DNA of 64,000 bases, from NCBI RefSeq assembly GCF_020685205.1, contig NZ_JAJERB010000002.1:1-64000 (forward strand), read 5' to 3'. The translations under genes and the position numbers were made by a program. The notes below the pieces were generated by a model, which was not told the DNA's origin, ran no database searches, and saw only the letters and a list, made by a program, of their open reading frames with translations. Position 1 is the stretch's first letter; each line of letters opens with the position of its first letter. Below, one piece after another: positions 46,484-55,908 of this stretch. Source of the DNA: Hymenobacter translucens. GTDB lineage: Bacteria; Bacteroidota; Bacteroidia; Cytophagales; Hymenobacteraceae.

Positions 46484-46506
46484 AGGCTGTTTCCTGCTGC
46501 CTGCCT

Positions 46507-49500
46507 ATGTCCCAGCCTGTTATCAACTCTTCTTCCGACGCCCTCACGCTTGAGCTCGCCCGGGCCCGCCAGCAGATTCAGAAGCTGGAGCAGACACTTG
46601 CACAGGCGGCCACGGACCGGCAGCTGGCCGAGCAGCGCCTGAGCGTGTTCACCAGTCACCTGCAGGAAGGACTATTGCTGCTCAGCCCGGAAGACGATAT
46701 CCTGTTCCTCAACGACCAGTACTGCCTGCTGATGGGGCTGGATCTGCCGGCCAGCCGGTGGGTGGGACGGCCGGCCCGGGAGCTGGCCGCGAAAGTGGGA
46801 GAGCTGGTAACCGATGAGTCCGCGTTCGGGCAGCTGATGCACCAGAAAGCCACGGCCCGGGTTTCGCTGCTGGGCATGGAGTTCCCGCTGCGCGACGGCC
46901 GGGTACTGGAGCGCGACACCCTGCCCATCGTGGAGGCTGACCGGCCGGTGGGCCTGCTCATCTGCTACCGCGACGTAACCGAGCGACACCACACCGCCCG
47001 GGAGCTACGGTCCATTTCCCGGATTCCCGAGCAGAACCCCAACCCGATCTTCCGCTTCGACGGGCAGGGCCGGCAGATTTATGCCAACCCGGCGGCGGAT
47101 ACGCTTCAGCGTGAGCTGGCCCCGGAAGAATACGCCGGCCTGGCGGAAGCGGCCCGGCAGGCGCTGCAGCTGAACCGCATCCAGGGGCGGGAGGTAACGG
47201 CGGGCCAGCGGCATTTCCAGCTTTGCGTGGTGCCCTTCGCCGAGGAATCCTACGTGAACCTGTACCTGATCGACGTCTCGGCCCGCCACCGGGCTGAGCA
47301 GGAGCTAAAGGAGCAGCAGCAGTTCACCCAGCAGCTGCTCGACACCCTGCCCAGCCTGGTTTACGTGCGCGACCAGCAGGGCACCACGCTGTTTAACAAC
47401 CGCGCCATGGACCAGCTGCGGGAGGCCACCGGCTACCGGACAACCAAAGCTAATCCCGATTCGGACAGCGTGCGGGACCAGGAGCTGCGGCAATACACCG
47501 CCATCGACCAGCAGGTAATCAGTCAGAACCAGGAGATTCAGACCGAAGACCGGCTAACCATGCCCAACGGGGAGGTGCGCTGGTTTTATACCGTGAAGCG
47601 CCCCCTCCGCCGCCCCGACGGGACGGTGCACGTGCTGGGAATCAGCAGCGACATTACGGCCCAGAAGCAAAGCCAGCTGACCCTGGAGCGCAGCGAAAAG
47701 CAGTACCGCGACCTGCAGCACTACGCCCAGGCCATGATCTGCACCCACGATATGGAGGGCCATATCCTGACGGCCAACCCCGCCTTTACCACCTTGCTGC
47801 AGGTGCCCCCGGACGAGCTGATCGGCCAGCACATGACGGCTGTGATGCCCGCTGAGGATGCACCGGGCTTCGAGGAGTACCTTACCCGCTTTGCAACAAC
47901 CCGGGAAACCTCGGGCGTCCAGCGGGTGCTGCGCCGGGAAACCGGGGAAATGCGCTACCTGCTGTTTCAGAGCTACCTGGTACAGGAGCCCGGCACCACG
48001 CCCTACGTCATCGGCACCTCCCAGGACATCACCGAGCGGGTTTTGGCCGAGCGGGAGCTGAAGCTGGCCAAAGCCGCCGCCGAAGCCGCTTCGCAAGCCA
48101 AGGAAAACTTTCTGGCCAACATGAGCCACGAAATCCGGACGCCGATGAATGGCATCCTGGGCTACGCCAACCTGCTGGCCAAAACCCGCCTCGACGCCCA
48201 GCAGCAGGCTCACCTGAAGATTATCCGCTCCTCGGGCCAGCACCTGCTCAGCGTTATCAACGACGTGCTGGACATGGCCAAGATTACCTCCGGCAAGCTG
48301 GAGCTCGATCAGCAGTCCTTTAACCTGTGCGACTCGATGGCCCAGGCCGTGCAGCCCCTGGCGCTGCAGGCGGCCGAAAAGGGGCTGGCCTTCCAAGGCC
48401 AGCCCCTGCGCCTGAGCTGCCCTCTGCCCTGGGTGGTCGGTGACCAGTTCCGCCTCAATCAGATTCTTATCAACCTGGTGGCCAACGCCGTCAAGTTCAC
48501 TGAGCAGGGCTCCATCTTCGTGGGCGGGCAGCTGCTCGATGAAACCGACACCCACTTCACCGTCGAGTTCCGCGTTACCGATACCGGAATCGGCATTGCG
48601 CCCGATAAGCTGGAGCGCATCTTCGAGGGCTTCACCCAGGCGTATGCCGACACCAGCCGGCGCTTTGGCGGTACCGGGCTGGGCCTGAGCATCAGCCGGG
48701 CGCTGGTCAAGCAGATGGGCGGTACGCTCACGGTGGAAAGCGAAGTGGGCAAAGGCAGCACGTTTGCCTTCCAGCTGGCCCTGCCCAAAGCCGATATTCC
48801 GGCTGGCAGCGTAGAAGAGGCCGAGCTGAATACCGGAGAGCTCAACGGCATCCGGGCGCTGCTGGTGGAGGACAACGAAATCAACCGCGACCTGGCCCGC
48901 CTGCTGCTGGAGGACTGGGGCGTGGTGCTCGACGAAGCCGCTGACGGCTACGAAGCCCTGGCGTTGTTTGAGCAGAAGGAGTACGACGTGGTGCTGATGG
49001 ACATTCAGATGCCAGGCATGAACGGCATGGAAGCCACCGCCCGGCTGCGTCAGCACCCCGACCCGCGCCGGGCCGCCGTACCCATCCTGGCCCTGACCGC
49101 CAACGCCTTTCGCTCCGACACCGACCAGTACCTGGCCGCCGGCATGAACGACTGCCTGGCCAAACCTTACGACGAGACCGAGATGTACCGCAAGCTGGTA
49201 GCCCTGGTAGCGGCCCCACCGGCTCCGCGCTACGACCTGTCCCGCCTGCGCGAGCTGGCCCAGGGCAAGGAGGCCTTTGTGCTGAAGATCGTCCGGTCGT
49301 TTCTAACCAATATTCCCGGCAGCCTCCAGCAGCTCCGCGCGGCCGTGCAGGCCGGAGAATGGACTCGGGTAGCGGAGGTTGTGCACAACGTGAAGCCCAA
49401 CTTTGCCGCCCTGGGCATCACCGACGCCGCGCCGCTGGTAGAAGAGCTGGAGGAGTGCCGGCTCAACCCGGCCCCTGCCCCGGCCGAGGCCGTGGCGTAC

Positions 49501-49578
49501 GCGAAGCTGGCGGAAGAGCTGTGCCGGCTGATCGAGCAGGTACTGCAGGAGTTGCCCCGGGAGCTGCCGGCCGCGTAG
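46507..49578 (+). CDS. Multi-PAS hybrid histidine kinase with receiver and HPt
   Basis: Signalling kinase of 1023 residues without membrane helices, so it should sense a cytoplasmic signal. An N-terminal coiled coil (about 12-45) is followed by four PAS-like domains (about 45-165, 175-265, 275-395 and 400-520). The HisKA domain has phosphoacceptor H541 in NMSHEIRTPMNGILGY. The ATPase domain follows, with NLVANAVKFTEQG and DTGIGI and the G2 box RRFGGTGLGLSISRAL. The receiver has phosphoacceptor D832 in VVLMDIQMPGMNG. The C-terminal HPt domain has H960 in VVHNVKPNFAALG. A full internal phosphorelay is thus present in one chain. The output regulator is unknown, and the convergent LytTR protein is a candidate. 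Confidence 0.93.
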   Translation: MSQPVINSSSDALTLELARARQQIQKLEQTLAQAATDRQLAEQRLSVFTSHLQEGLLLLSPEDDILFLNDQYCLLMGLDLPASRWVGRPARELAAKVGELVTDESAFGQLMHQKATARVSLLGMEFPLRDGRVLERDTLPIVEADRPVGLLICYRDVTERHHTARELRSISRIPEQNPNPIFRFDGQGRQIYANPAADTLQRELAPEEYAGLAEAARQALQLNRIQGREVTAGQRHFQLCVVPFAEESYVNLYLIDVSARHRAEQELKEQQQFTQQLLDTLPSLVYVRDQQGTTLFNNRAMDQLREATGYRTTKANPDSDSVRDQELRQYTAIDQQVISQNQEIQTEDRLTMPNGEVRWFYTVKRPLRRPDGTVHVLGISSDITAQKQSQLTLERSEKQYRDLQHYAQAMICTHDMEGHILTANPAFTTLLQVPPDELIGQHMTAVMPAEDAPGFEEYLTRFATTRETSGVQRVLRRETGEMRYLLFQSYLVQEPGTTPYVIGTSQDITERVLAERELKLAKAAAEAASQAKENFLANMSHEIRTPMNGILGYANLLAKTRLDAQQQAHLKIIRSSGQHLLSVINDVLDMAKITSGKLELDQQSFNLCDSMAQAVQPLALQAAEKGLAFQGQPLRLSCPLPWVVGDQFRLNQILINLVANAVKFTEQGSIFVGGQLLDETDTHFTVEFRVTDTGIGIAPDKLERIFEGFTQAYADTSRRFGGTGLGLSISRALVKQMGGTLTVESEVGKGSTFAFQLALPKADIPAGSVEEAELNTGELNGIRALLVEDNEINRDLARLLLEDWGVVLDEAADGYEALALFEQKEYDVVLMDIQMPGMNGMEATARLRQHPDPRRAAVPILALTANAFRSDTDQYLAAGMNDCLAKPYDETEMYRKLVALVAAPPAPRYDLSRLRELAQGKEAFVLKIVRSFLTNIPGSLQQLRAAVQAGEWTRVAEVVHNVKPNFAALGITDAAPLVEELEECRLNPAPAPAEAVAYAKLAEELCRLIEQVLQELPRELPAA

Positions 49579-49586
49579 CCCCGGCC

Positions 49587-50318
49587 CTACAGGTTGCGCA
49601 GCTTCTGAAAAAACTCGTCCTGGTAGGAGCGGCCCACGGGTACTTCGTACTGGCCAAGCTGCAGCATGTTGTCCTCAATGGCGTCGATGCGGCGGGTGTT
49701 GACAATGTAGGAGCGGTGCACGCGCACGAAGTGCGCGAAGGGCAGGCGCTCCGTCAGGGCCTTGAGGGTGAGGTACACGATGTGCTTCTGGGTGCTGGTG
49801 ACCAGCACGGAGTAGGTCGACAGGGCCTCGATGTACAGGACCTCGTCGAAGTCGAGCCGCACCATGCGGTTGTTGACTTTCACGAACAGCTCGTTGCCGA
49901 CCGTCAGCTCGGCGGCAGGCGCAGCGGGAGCCAGGGCGGCGCGGCGGCTTTCCCTGGCCCGGTCAATGGCCTGGGTAAACCGGGCGTAGTCGACGGGCTT
50001 CACCAGGTAGTCGGTAATGCGCAGCGAGAATGCCTCGACGGCAAAGTCACGGTGAGTGGTCACCAGAATTACCTCCGGCTGCGGCTGGGGCAGCAGGCGC
50101 ACCAGGTCGAGCCCGCTGAGGTGGGGCATTTCAATATCCAGCAGCAGAATGTCGACGGCGGGGGATTCGCGCAGGAAGCTGAGTCCCTGCACGCCGTCGG
50201 GCAGGGAGGCCGTCAAAGCCAGCGTATCGGTCATTTCCACGAAATGCTCCAGCGTGAGCCGGTTTATTTCGTTGTCATCAATAATAACACAGCGTAAGGG
50301 GGAGTCGGATTCAGGCAT
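49587..50318 (-). CDS. LytTR-family response regulator
   Basis: DNA-binding response regulator of 243 residues. The receiver (about 9-125) has acidic residues D14/D15 in VIIDDNEINR, phosphoacceptor D61 in LLLDIEMPHLSG and K108 in YLVKPVDY. After an Ala/Pro linker, the LytTR domain (about 145-243) shows FVKVNNRMVRLDFDEVLYIE and FVRVHRSYIVNTRRIDAI. LytTR regulators usually pair with membrane kinases of the LytS or His_kinase type, which are not nearby. Its stop codon is 8 bases from the stop of the convergent hybrid kinase, so a functional link is suggested only by position. Confidence 0.94.
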   Translation of the reverse strand: MPESDSPLRCVIIDDNEINRLTLEHFVEMTDTLALTASLPDGVQGLSFLRESPAVDILLLDIEMPHLSGLDLVRLLPQPQPEVILVTTHRDFAVEAFSLRITDYLVKPVDYARFTQAIDRARESRRAALAPAAPAAELTVGNELFVKVNNRMVRLDFDEVLYIEALSTYSVLVTSTQKHIVYLTLKALTERLPFAHFVRVHRSYIVNTRRIDAIEDNMLQLGQYEVPVGRSYQDEFFQKLRNL

Positions 50319-50456
50319 TCGGGCGGGGCACTAATCTAGGTGGGTAAGAAAGCAGGGCGGGGTACTGGTATAGTCCGTTAAGCCAGCTATTCGTGCTGTT
50401 GACCGGCCTAACCGGGTCATTAAGCGAATCTATACTGGAGCTTAACAGCGGAAAAC

Positions 50457-50464
50457 TACTTTTG
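50457..50464 (+). promoter_or_regulatory. -7 element upstream of the small secreted protein
   Basis: TACTTTTG matches TAnnTTTG exactly and lies 47 bases before the ATG at 50512. No good TTTG is seen at -33, so strength is uncertain. Confidence 0.55.
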
Positions 50465-50511
50465 TAACGTCGAATCAGCCAATATTTTCGACCAAAGTTA
50501 AGCCTGCCCCG

Positions 50512-50907
50512 ATGAACCGCAACCTGTACCTGTTCGCTTTTTTACTGACGCTCACCATGTTTGCCGCGCAAGCCAAGCCCAAGCGGGAGCGGCCATTTTC
50601 GAACCGGGAAGTTGCCGCGCCTCATGCGGCCGATTCGCTGCTGGTCCGCAGCCGGGAGTATGCCAGCTTCCTGCAGCACGCCCTGGACCTCACGCCCCGA
50701 CAGGCCCGGCTCGTGCAGCAGACGCTGGAGGCGGAACTGATTTCTGCTGACTCAACAACTGCCCCGGCCCCTGGCACCATCTGGGTCGCCACCCGCTGCC
50801 ACCACGACCTGCTGCCCATCCTGACCCCGGGCCAGTACAGCACCTTTCTGTGGCTGGAGTCGCAGCTGCCCAAGCTGCCCAATCCCAGGCTCACGAACCA
50901 GCGTTAA
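50512..50907 (+). CDS. Small secreted protein of unknown function
   Basis: Exported protein of 131 residues with a clear signal peptide (about 1-21, ending AAQAK). The mature chain is helical with a central segment SREYASFLQHALDLTPRQARLVQQTLEAE cut here into SREYASFLQHALDLTPRQAR and the following helix. The LTPxQARLVQ pattern recalls the helical hairpins of Spy/CpxP-like and DUF-type periplasmic proteins, but the match is weak. No Cys or catalytic motif is seen. It is transcribed alone, with its own -7 box and a strong terminator downstream. Confidence 0.7.
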   Translation: MNRNLYLFAFLLTLTMFAAQAKPKRERPFSNREVAAPHAADSLLVRSREYASFLQHALDLTPRQARLVQQTLEAELISADSTTAPAPGTIWVATRCHHDLLPILTPGQYSTFLWLESQLPKLPNPRLTNQR

Positions 50908-50969
50908 TCCGTTTCCCCGCACACCTGCAACCGCCGCCCCCGCTACGGCCCCCGTGGCCCACCCCTCCC

Positions 50970-51002
50970 AAAAAACCATCGGCTGCCTGCCGATGGTTTT
51001 TT
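50970..51002. terminator. Bidirectional intrinsic terminator
   Basis: AAAAAACCATCGGC (50970-50983) and GCCGATGGTTTTTT (50989-51002) form a 14-pair stem with a 5-base loop and A/T tracts on both sides, between the small secreted protein and the convergent TerC gene. Confidence 0.93.
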
Positions 51003-51021
51003 CATTTACGGGGCCGGCTGC

Positions 51022-51786
51022 TTAGCTGCGGCGGTGCTGGGGCACGTTAAACAGCCACGACGTAAGCACGGGCACCAGAAAGACGGCCACGGTCAACACG
51101 GTCAGTCCCACGTCGGCAGTGTGGCTGGCCAGGAACGTGCTGAACGGGTGCTGCGGCTGGTAGTGCTCAAAGAGGGACAGCACCAGCTTCAGGCCCAGGA
51201 TGGCAATAACCAGGAAGGCCGCGGTTTCCAGAAAGGGGTAGCGGCCCATCAGCAAGACAAAGGCCTGGGCCACGAGGCGCATGGCGAGAATGCCGATAAA
51301 CACGCCTACGCAGATCAGAATAAGGTTGTTGGTGAAGGCGACGACGGCAAATACGTTGTCGATGGAAAAAGCCAGATCCATCAGCTCAATCAGAGCCACC
51401 GTAGCCCAGAACTTGCCAAATAAGCCCAGCGTGTGGCGGTAAATCCAGCTTTTCTCCTTTACGACATCCTCTTCGCCGGCCCGGCCGGGGCGGGCCTTGA
51501 AGTGGTCGTACACCAGGTACAGCAGGTAAAGGCCGCCCAGCGGCTTCAGGTACCAGAACTCAATCAGAAAAGAGGCAAACAGCAGGCAGAGGCCCCGAAA
51601 GATATACGCGCCGAAAATACCGTAGCGCAGGGCCTTTTTGCGCTGCTCCCGGGGCAGGTCACCCACCATCGTGGCCAGCACCGCGGCATTGTCGACTGAC
51701 AGCATGCTCTCGATGATGATCAGGTTACCAACAATCATGAGAGATGGAATCGGGTGGTCCAGAATATCCTGCAGGTGGGAGTACAT
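51022..51786 (-). CDS. TerC family membrane protein
   Basis: Inner-membrane protein of 254 residues with about seven hydrophobic segments. TerC-type acidic motifs lie within membrane helices: ESMLSVDNAAVLATMV (about 26-41) and DLAFSIDNVFAVVAF (about 136-150). Members of this family export manganese or insert metals into secreted proteins, and some accompany tellurite resistance. No ter genes are nearby, so metal homeostasis is the better guess. The upstream gap (51787-52054) shows no recognisable manganese riboswitch. It shares a two-way terminator with the gene at 50512. Confidence 0.9.
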   Translation of the reverse strand: MYSHLQDILDHPIPSLMIVGNLIIIESMLSVDNAAVLATMVGDLPREQRKKALRYGIFGAYIFRGLCLLFASFLIEFWYLKPLGGLYLLYLVYDHFKARPGRAGEEDVVKEKSWIYRHTLGLFGKFWATVALIELMDLAFSIDNVFAVVAFTNNLILICVGVFIGILAMRLVAQAFVLLMGRYPFLETAAFLVIAILGLKLVLSLFEHYQPQHPFSTFLASHTADVGLTVLTVAVFLVPVLTSWLFNVPQHRRS

Positions 51787-51968
51787 GCGTGGGGGTTTGA
51801 GCTGGCCTTTCGCTATGGGCGGCTAGCTATCAGCTGGTGGGAACGGGTTAAAGGCCGGCTTCCGGTCGGCAAGGCAACCGGCAGGCTGCCCCGGGAGCGG
51901 ATATCCGACGGGTAGCGCCGTGTACGCAGGTTCCGGTTGCCGGGCTGTGCACGGGGTAATCAACGCAT

Positions 51969-52007
51969 AAAAAAGCGGACTGACCACCTTTCGGCAATCA
52001 GTCCGCT
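51969..52007 (-). terminator. Intrinsic terminator closing the polysaccharide locus
   Basis: On the minus strand, AGCGGACTGA (52007-51998) pairs with TCAGTCCGCT (51983-51974) and is followed by six T (51974-51969), about 50 bases after the GH3 stop codon. Confidence 0.9.
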
Positions 52008-52054
52008 CCGGAGTTCAGTAACTGCGAAGGCCGGCAATTGGTTTGGCGCCGAAG

Positions 52055-54427
52055 CTAGTTTACGCCCCCGGGCACGGCCAGGGTGAAACGCTTCACCTGA
52101 TTGCCGATGCGCAGGTCATACTCCCCGGCTTCCAGAATTTTCTCGCCGGTACGGCCACTGTAGGCCAGCTCCTCGGTGGGCAGCGTAAAGGTGATGGTGC
52201 GGGTTTCGCCGGGTTTGAGAGCAACTTTCTCGAACCGGCGCAGGCGGCGCACGTCGGGGGCAATGGCGGTGGCGGCCAGGTCGGAGGTGTATAGGTGCAC
52301 CGTCTCCATCCCGTCGCGGCTGCCGGTGTTGGTGACCTGCACGCTCACCTTCAGCTGGCCGTTGAGCGGCACGGTGGGCTGGTCGAGCTGCAGGTTGGCG
52401 TAGGCGAAGGTCGTGTAGCTCAGCCCGTGGCCAAACTCCCACTGGGGGTTGTAGTCGGCCTCGTAGTTGTATACGCCCTCGGCCTTCTTCTGCTCCTCGG
52501 CATACTTGTGAATGTAGCTGACCAGGGCGTTGGGGTAGCGCGGGTAAGTGTAGGGCAGACGGCCGGAGGGGTTTACGTCGCCAAACAGCACGTCGGCCAG
52601 GGCGTCGCCGCCGTAGTTGCCGGGCAGGTAGGTCTGCACGATAGCGGGCATGCGCTGCTCAAACCGGCTGATGACGCGGGGGCGGCCTTCGTTCAGAACC
52701 AGCACCACGGGCTTGCCGGTAGCGGCCAGGCGCAGGGCCAGCTGGGTTTGCAGGTCGCTCAGGTAGAGGTCGTTCAGGTCGCCGGGTTTTTCAGCGTAGG
52801 AGTTTTCGCCCAGGCAGAGCAGCACCACGTCCACGTCCTTGGCGGCGGCCACGGCTTCTTCCAGCTTATCGGCCTGCTCGTCGTAGTACTTGCCCTCGGG
52901 CTTCATGTTGTAGCTCACGCCGGGCACGTAGCGCACGTTGCCGGCCCCGATTTCCTTCTGCACGGCCTCCAGAATCGTGTTGTAGCGGGCGGCAAAGTCT
53001 TCCACCTTCTCGCCCTGCCAGGAATAGGTCCAGGCCCCGTTCAGGGTGCGCATCGAGTTGGCGTTGGGCCCCGTCACGAGCACCCTGGCGGTCTTTTTCA
53101 GGGGCAGGAGGCCGTTTTCATTTTTAAGCAGGGTAATGGCCTCGGCAGCCATCTGGTAGCCGGCCTGGTCAAACTCCCTGCTGCCGAACAGCGGGTAGTC
53201 CTTCGGGTTGGTCGCGGGCTGCTCAAACAGGCCCAGCGCGAACTTCACCCGCAGAATGCGGCGCACGGCATCGTCGACCCGCTCGGGCTTCACCTTGCCT
53301 TCCTTTACCAACGCCACCAGGTTGTTGCAGAACGCCTCGTACTGGTAGGGCACCATCGCCATGTCGATGCCAGCGTTGATGCTGAGCATCACCGCCTCCT
53401 TGGACGACGTAGCCACGTGGTCGCGGGTGTACAGGTTTTCGATGTCCTGCCAGTCGGTCACGGCCAGGCCCTTGAAGCCAAGCTTGTCTTTGAGCAGGCC
53501 CGTGAGCAGGCCGTGGTTGATGTGCATGGGCACCCCGTTGATGAGGCCCGAGTTGATCATGATGGTGTGGGCCCCGGCCTGAATGGCGGCTTGGAAGGCG
53601 GGCAGGTGGTATTCGTAGAGCGACTCCTCGGGAATGTAGGAGTTGGTGCGGTCCTTTCCCGACTGGGGCACCTGGTAGCCCATAAAGTGCTTGATGCTGG
53701 CGGCCACGTGCTCGGGGTGGGCCAGGTTGTTCTGGTCGCCCTCGTAGCCTTTCACTACCTGCACGGCCAGCTCGGAAGCCAGGTACGGGTCTTCGCCATA
53801 GGTTTCCCACTGCCGGGGCGAGCGGGGGTCAGATCCCAGGTCGAGTACCGGCGAAAACACCCAGGGAATGGAGCTGGCCCGGGTTTCGTAGGCGGTGATT
53901 TCGGCCCCGCGGCGCACAAGCTGGCGGTTGCGGCTGGCGGCCTGGGCAATCTGCTGGGGAAACATGGTGGCCCCGGCCGTGTAGGTCTCACCGTGCACGG
54001 CATCAATGCCATAGATGACGGGCACCTTCAGCCGGTCCTTCAGCGCCACGTCCTGAATCTGGCGGATAACGGTGTACCACTCCTGAGGAGTGCGGGCGCG
54101 GTTGTTAGCCGCGTTCAGCACCGAGCCCACGTGGTACCGGAGCAGGGCATCCTGGAGCTTGGCCGGGTCGAGGGCAAACGGCTCGTCGCTGGAAAACCGG
54201 GTTTTGCCTTTGCCCACCACGTCGAGGGTGATCTGGGTCATCTGCCCCACCTTTTCCTCCAGCGTCATCCGGGCCATCAGAGCGTCTACCCGCTGATCCA
54301 CGGGCTGCGGGGCCGCCATAGAGGCTGGCTTTGATTTGGTTTTGACCTTGACTTTCTGCTGGGCAGAGGCGGCGGAAAGCGCGCCGGCCAGCAGCAGGGG
54401 CAGAACGACAGTGTGCTTGAGTGGCAT
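52055..54427 (-). CDS. bglX: Periplasmic GH3 beta-glucosidase
   Basis: Exo-acting beta-glucosidase of 790 residues that releases glucose from short beta-glucans. It has a signal peptide (about 1-22), the GH3 N-terminal barrel with GIDAVHGETY (140-149) and the nucleophile D325 in KGLAVTDWQDI, a C-terminal sandwich (about 430-640) with VLVLNEGRP, and a fibronectin-like end domain (about 700-785, PGETRTITFTLP). It is the last gene of the minus-strand locus, 114 bases after the transporter gene, with an intrinsic terminator behind. Its role there would be the final cleavage of oligosaccharides made by the GH16 enzymes. Confidence 0.95.
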   Translation of the reverse strand: MPLKHTVVLPLLLAGALSAASAQQKVKVKTKSKPASMAAPQPVDQRVDALMARMTLEEKVGQMTQITLDVVGKGKTRFSSDEPFALDPAKLQDALLRYHVGSVLNAANNRARTPQEWYTVIRQIQDVALKDRLKVPVIYGIDAVHGETYTAGATMFPQQIAQAASRNRQLVRRGAEITAYETRASSIPWVFSPVLDLGSDPRSPRQWETYGEDPYLASELAVQVVKGYEGDQNNLAHPEHVAASIKHFMGYQVPQSGKDRTNSYIPEESLYEYHLPAFQAAIQAGAHTIMINSGLINGVPMHINHGLLTGLLKDKLGFKGLAVTDWQDIENLYTRDHVATSSKEAVMLSINAGIDMAMVPYQYEAFCNNLVALVKEGKVKPERVDDAVRRILRVKFALGLFEQPATNPKDYPLFGSREFDQAGYQMAAEAITLLKNENGLLPLKKTARVLVTGPNANSMRTLNGAWTYSWQGEKVEDFAARYNTILEAVQKEIGAGNVRYVPGVSYNMKPEGKYYDEQADKLEEAVAAAKDVDVVLLCLGENSYAEKPGDLNDLYLSDLQTQLALRLAATGKPVVLVLNEGRPRVISRFEQRMPAIVQTYLPGNYGGDALADVLFGDVNPSGRLPYTYPRYPNALVSYIHKYAEEQKKAEGVYNYEADYNPQWEFGHGLSYTTFAYANLQLDQPTVPLNGQLKVSVQVTNTGSRDGMETVHLYTSDLAATAIAPDVRRLRRFEKVALKPGETRTITFTLPTEELAYSGRTGEKILEAGEYDLRIGNQVKRFTLAVPGGVN

Positions 54428-54541
54428 CGGAATGGGGGGTTGAAATGAGCAGGGCCAGCCGGACCGGCCACTAAAAGTGCCGGGCGAAAAGCTACTGCTG
54501 CAGTTGAAATCTTGGTTTAGGACCGATTGCGGGGTTGTCGG

Positions 54542-55837
54542 CTAGGCCGGCTGCGGGCGGCTGCCCTTCAGGCCGTACCAGACGATGTAGACATAGCAGA
54601 GCACAGGCAGCAGAAAGGCCAGCCGCAAAGCCCCGATGCCGCCTCCTCCGAGTTGGCTGTCGGCCACCAGCCCGAACAGGGGTGGGATGATGGCCCCGCC
54701 CACAATGGCAGCCGAGAGTAGTCCCGAGGCCTGCTCGGTGTGGCGCCCCAGCCCGGCCACGGCCAGGGTAAAGATGACCGGGAACATGATCGAGTTCATC
54801 AGCCCCACGGCCAGCAGGCTGCCGGTGGCAACATACCCGCTCGTGCTGATGGAAAGTAGGACCAGGGCCACGGCTCCCACGGCATTAAGGGCCAGCAGCC
54901 GGCCCGGGCTTACGCGGCGCAGCAGGCCAATGCCGGCAAAGCGCCCGACCATAGCTCCGCCCCAGTACACCATCACCAGGTAGCCCGCCGTTTCGGCCGA
55001 CAGGTTCAGCACCTGGGGCTGGCCCAGGTAGCTGACGATGTGCGAGCCGATGGCGACTTCGGCCCCCACGTAGCAGAAGATGGCGGCCAGCCCCAGCAGC
55101 AGATGGCGGTAGTGCCAGGCCCGGCGCGTATCCCCCGCCGGGGCCGGGGCATGGGCAATATCGGGCAGCTTCAGAAAAGCCAGGGCCAGGCTGATGAGCA
55201 CCAAAACCAGGCCCACGGCCAGGTACAGGTATTGCACCGAGGTCACGTCCAGCGCCGCGGCCTGGGCGGCCGTCAGCTTCTTCAGGTCCGGAAGGTGCGA
55301 AAGGATAAAGTAGGTACCCAGGAAGGGTGCGATGGTGGTAGCCAGGGAGTTGAAGGCCTGGGTGAGCGTAAGCCGGGACGAAGCCGTTTCGGGTGAGCCC
55401 AGGATACTTACGTAGGGGTTGCCGGCCACCTGCAGCAGCACGATGCCGGTAGCCAGCACAAACAACGCGCCCAGGAAAAGCCCGAATGTGCGACTCTCCG
55501 CAGCCGGGAAGAACAGGAACGCGCCCAGCGCGGCAATCAGGAAGCCCAGCAGCATGCCCCGCTTGTAGCCCAGGCGCTTCACCACCCAGCCGGCCGGCAC
55601 GCCCATCACGAAGTAGGCCCCGAAAAAGCAGGAGTTCACCAGGTTTACCCGGGCAAAGCTCAACGTGAACAGCCCCTTCAGATAAGGAATCAGAATATCG
55701 TTCAGGCAGGTGATAAAGCCCATCATAAAGAACAGCACGGTCAGCGACGCCAGCGCCGAGGTGTAGCGCGGCGCGGTGCCTTGGGCCGGTTGACGGGTAG
55801 CGGGCGGGGCCGCGGCGGGAGCAGAAATTATAGCCAT
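54542..55837 (-). CDS. Sugar MFS transporter, FucP/GluP type
   Basis: Inner-membrane proton-linked sugar carrier of 431 residues with twelve predicted helices. The family pattern is visible early (FFMMGFITCLNDILIPYLKGLF, here within 36-57) and in GAYFVMGVPAGWVVKRLGYKRG split between 72 and 93. LQVAGNPYVSILGSPETA-like sequence near 135 is also typical of FucP/glucose-galactose porters. The N-terminal 25 residues are Ala/Pro-rich. Placed between the GH16 and GH3 genes, it most likely imports glucose or short glucosides released by the locus. Confidence 0.92.
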   Translation of the reverse strand: MAIISAPAAAPPATRQPAQGTAPRYTSALASLTVLFFMMGFITCLNDILIPYLKGLFTLSFARVNLVNSCFFGAYFVMGVPAGWVVKRLGYKRGMLLGFLIAALGAFLFFPAAESRTFGLFLGALFVLATGIVLLQVAGNPYVSILGSPETASSRLTLTQAFNSLATTIAPFLGTYFILSHLPDLKKLTAAQAAALDVTSVQYLYLAVGLVLVLISLALAFLKLPDIAHAPAPAGDTRRAWHYRHLLLGLAAIFCYVGAEVAIGSHIVSYLGQPQVLNLSAETAGYLVMVYWGGAMVGRFAGIGLLRRVSPGRLLALNAVGAVALVLLSISTSGYVATGSLLAVGLMNSIMFPVIFTLAVAGLGRHTEQASGLLSAAIVGGAIIPPLFGLVADSQLGGGGIGALRLAFLLPVLCYVYIVWYGLKGSRPQPA

Positions 55838-55908
55838 GCAGGAAAGGATAGGGCGTGAAGGAAAGGCCGGCAGGGTACCGGTGAGTTTTGGTTGCCTCAG
55901 CAGCGGAG

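Larger units (their letters stand above)
45813..46506. other. Long divergent intergenic region between GH43 and the hybrid kinase
   Basis: Nearly 700 bases without a convincing gene and poorer in G/C than its neighbours. It holds a CAAACGTTTG palindrome (45877-45886), inverted GTTACT/AGTAAC words (45961-45966 and 45978-45983), an AT-rich near-palindrome at 46183-46200, and a Bacteroidota promoter close to the kinase start. Both flanking genes read outward, so it is a regulatory region for two transcripts. Confidence 0.7.

Noticed and set aside
46339..46659. A 106-residue minus-strand frame upstream of the hybrid kinase.
   Set aside because: Half of it overlaps the kinase coding region in antisense, and no start signal, domain or signal peptide supports it.
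51787..52054. Possible manganese (yybP-ykoY) riboswitch upstream of the TerC gene.
   Set aside because: The conserved loop sequences of that riboswitch class were not found on the relevant strand, and the only clear structure there is the bglX terminator.
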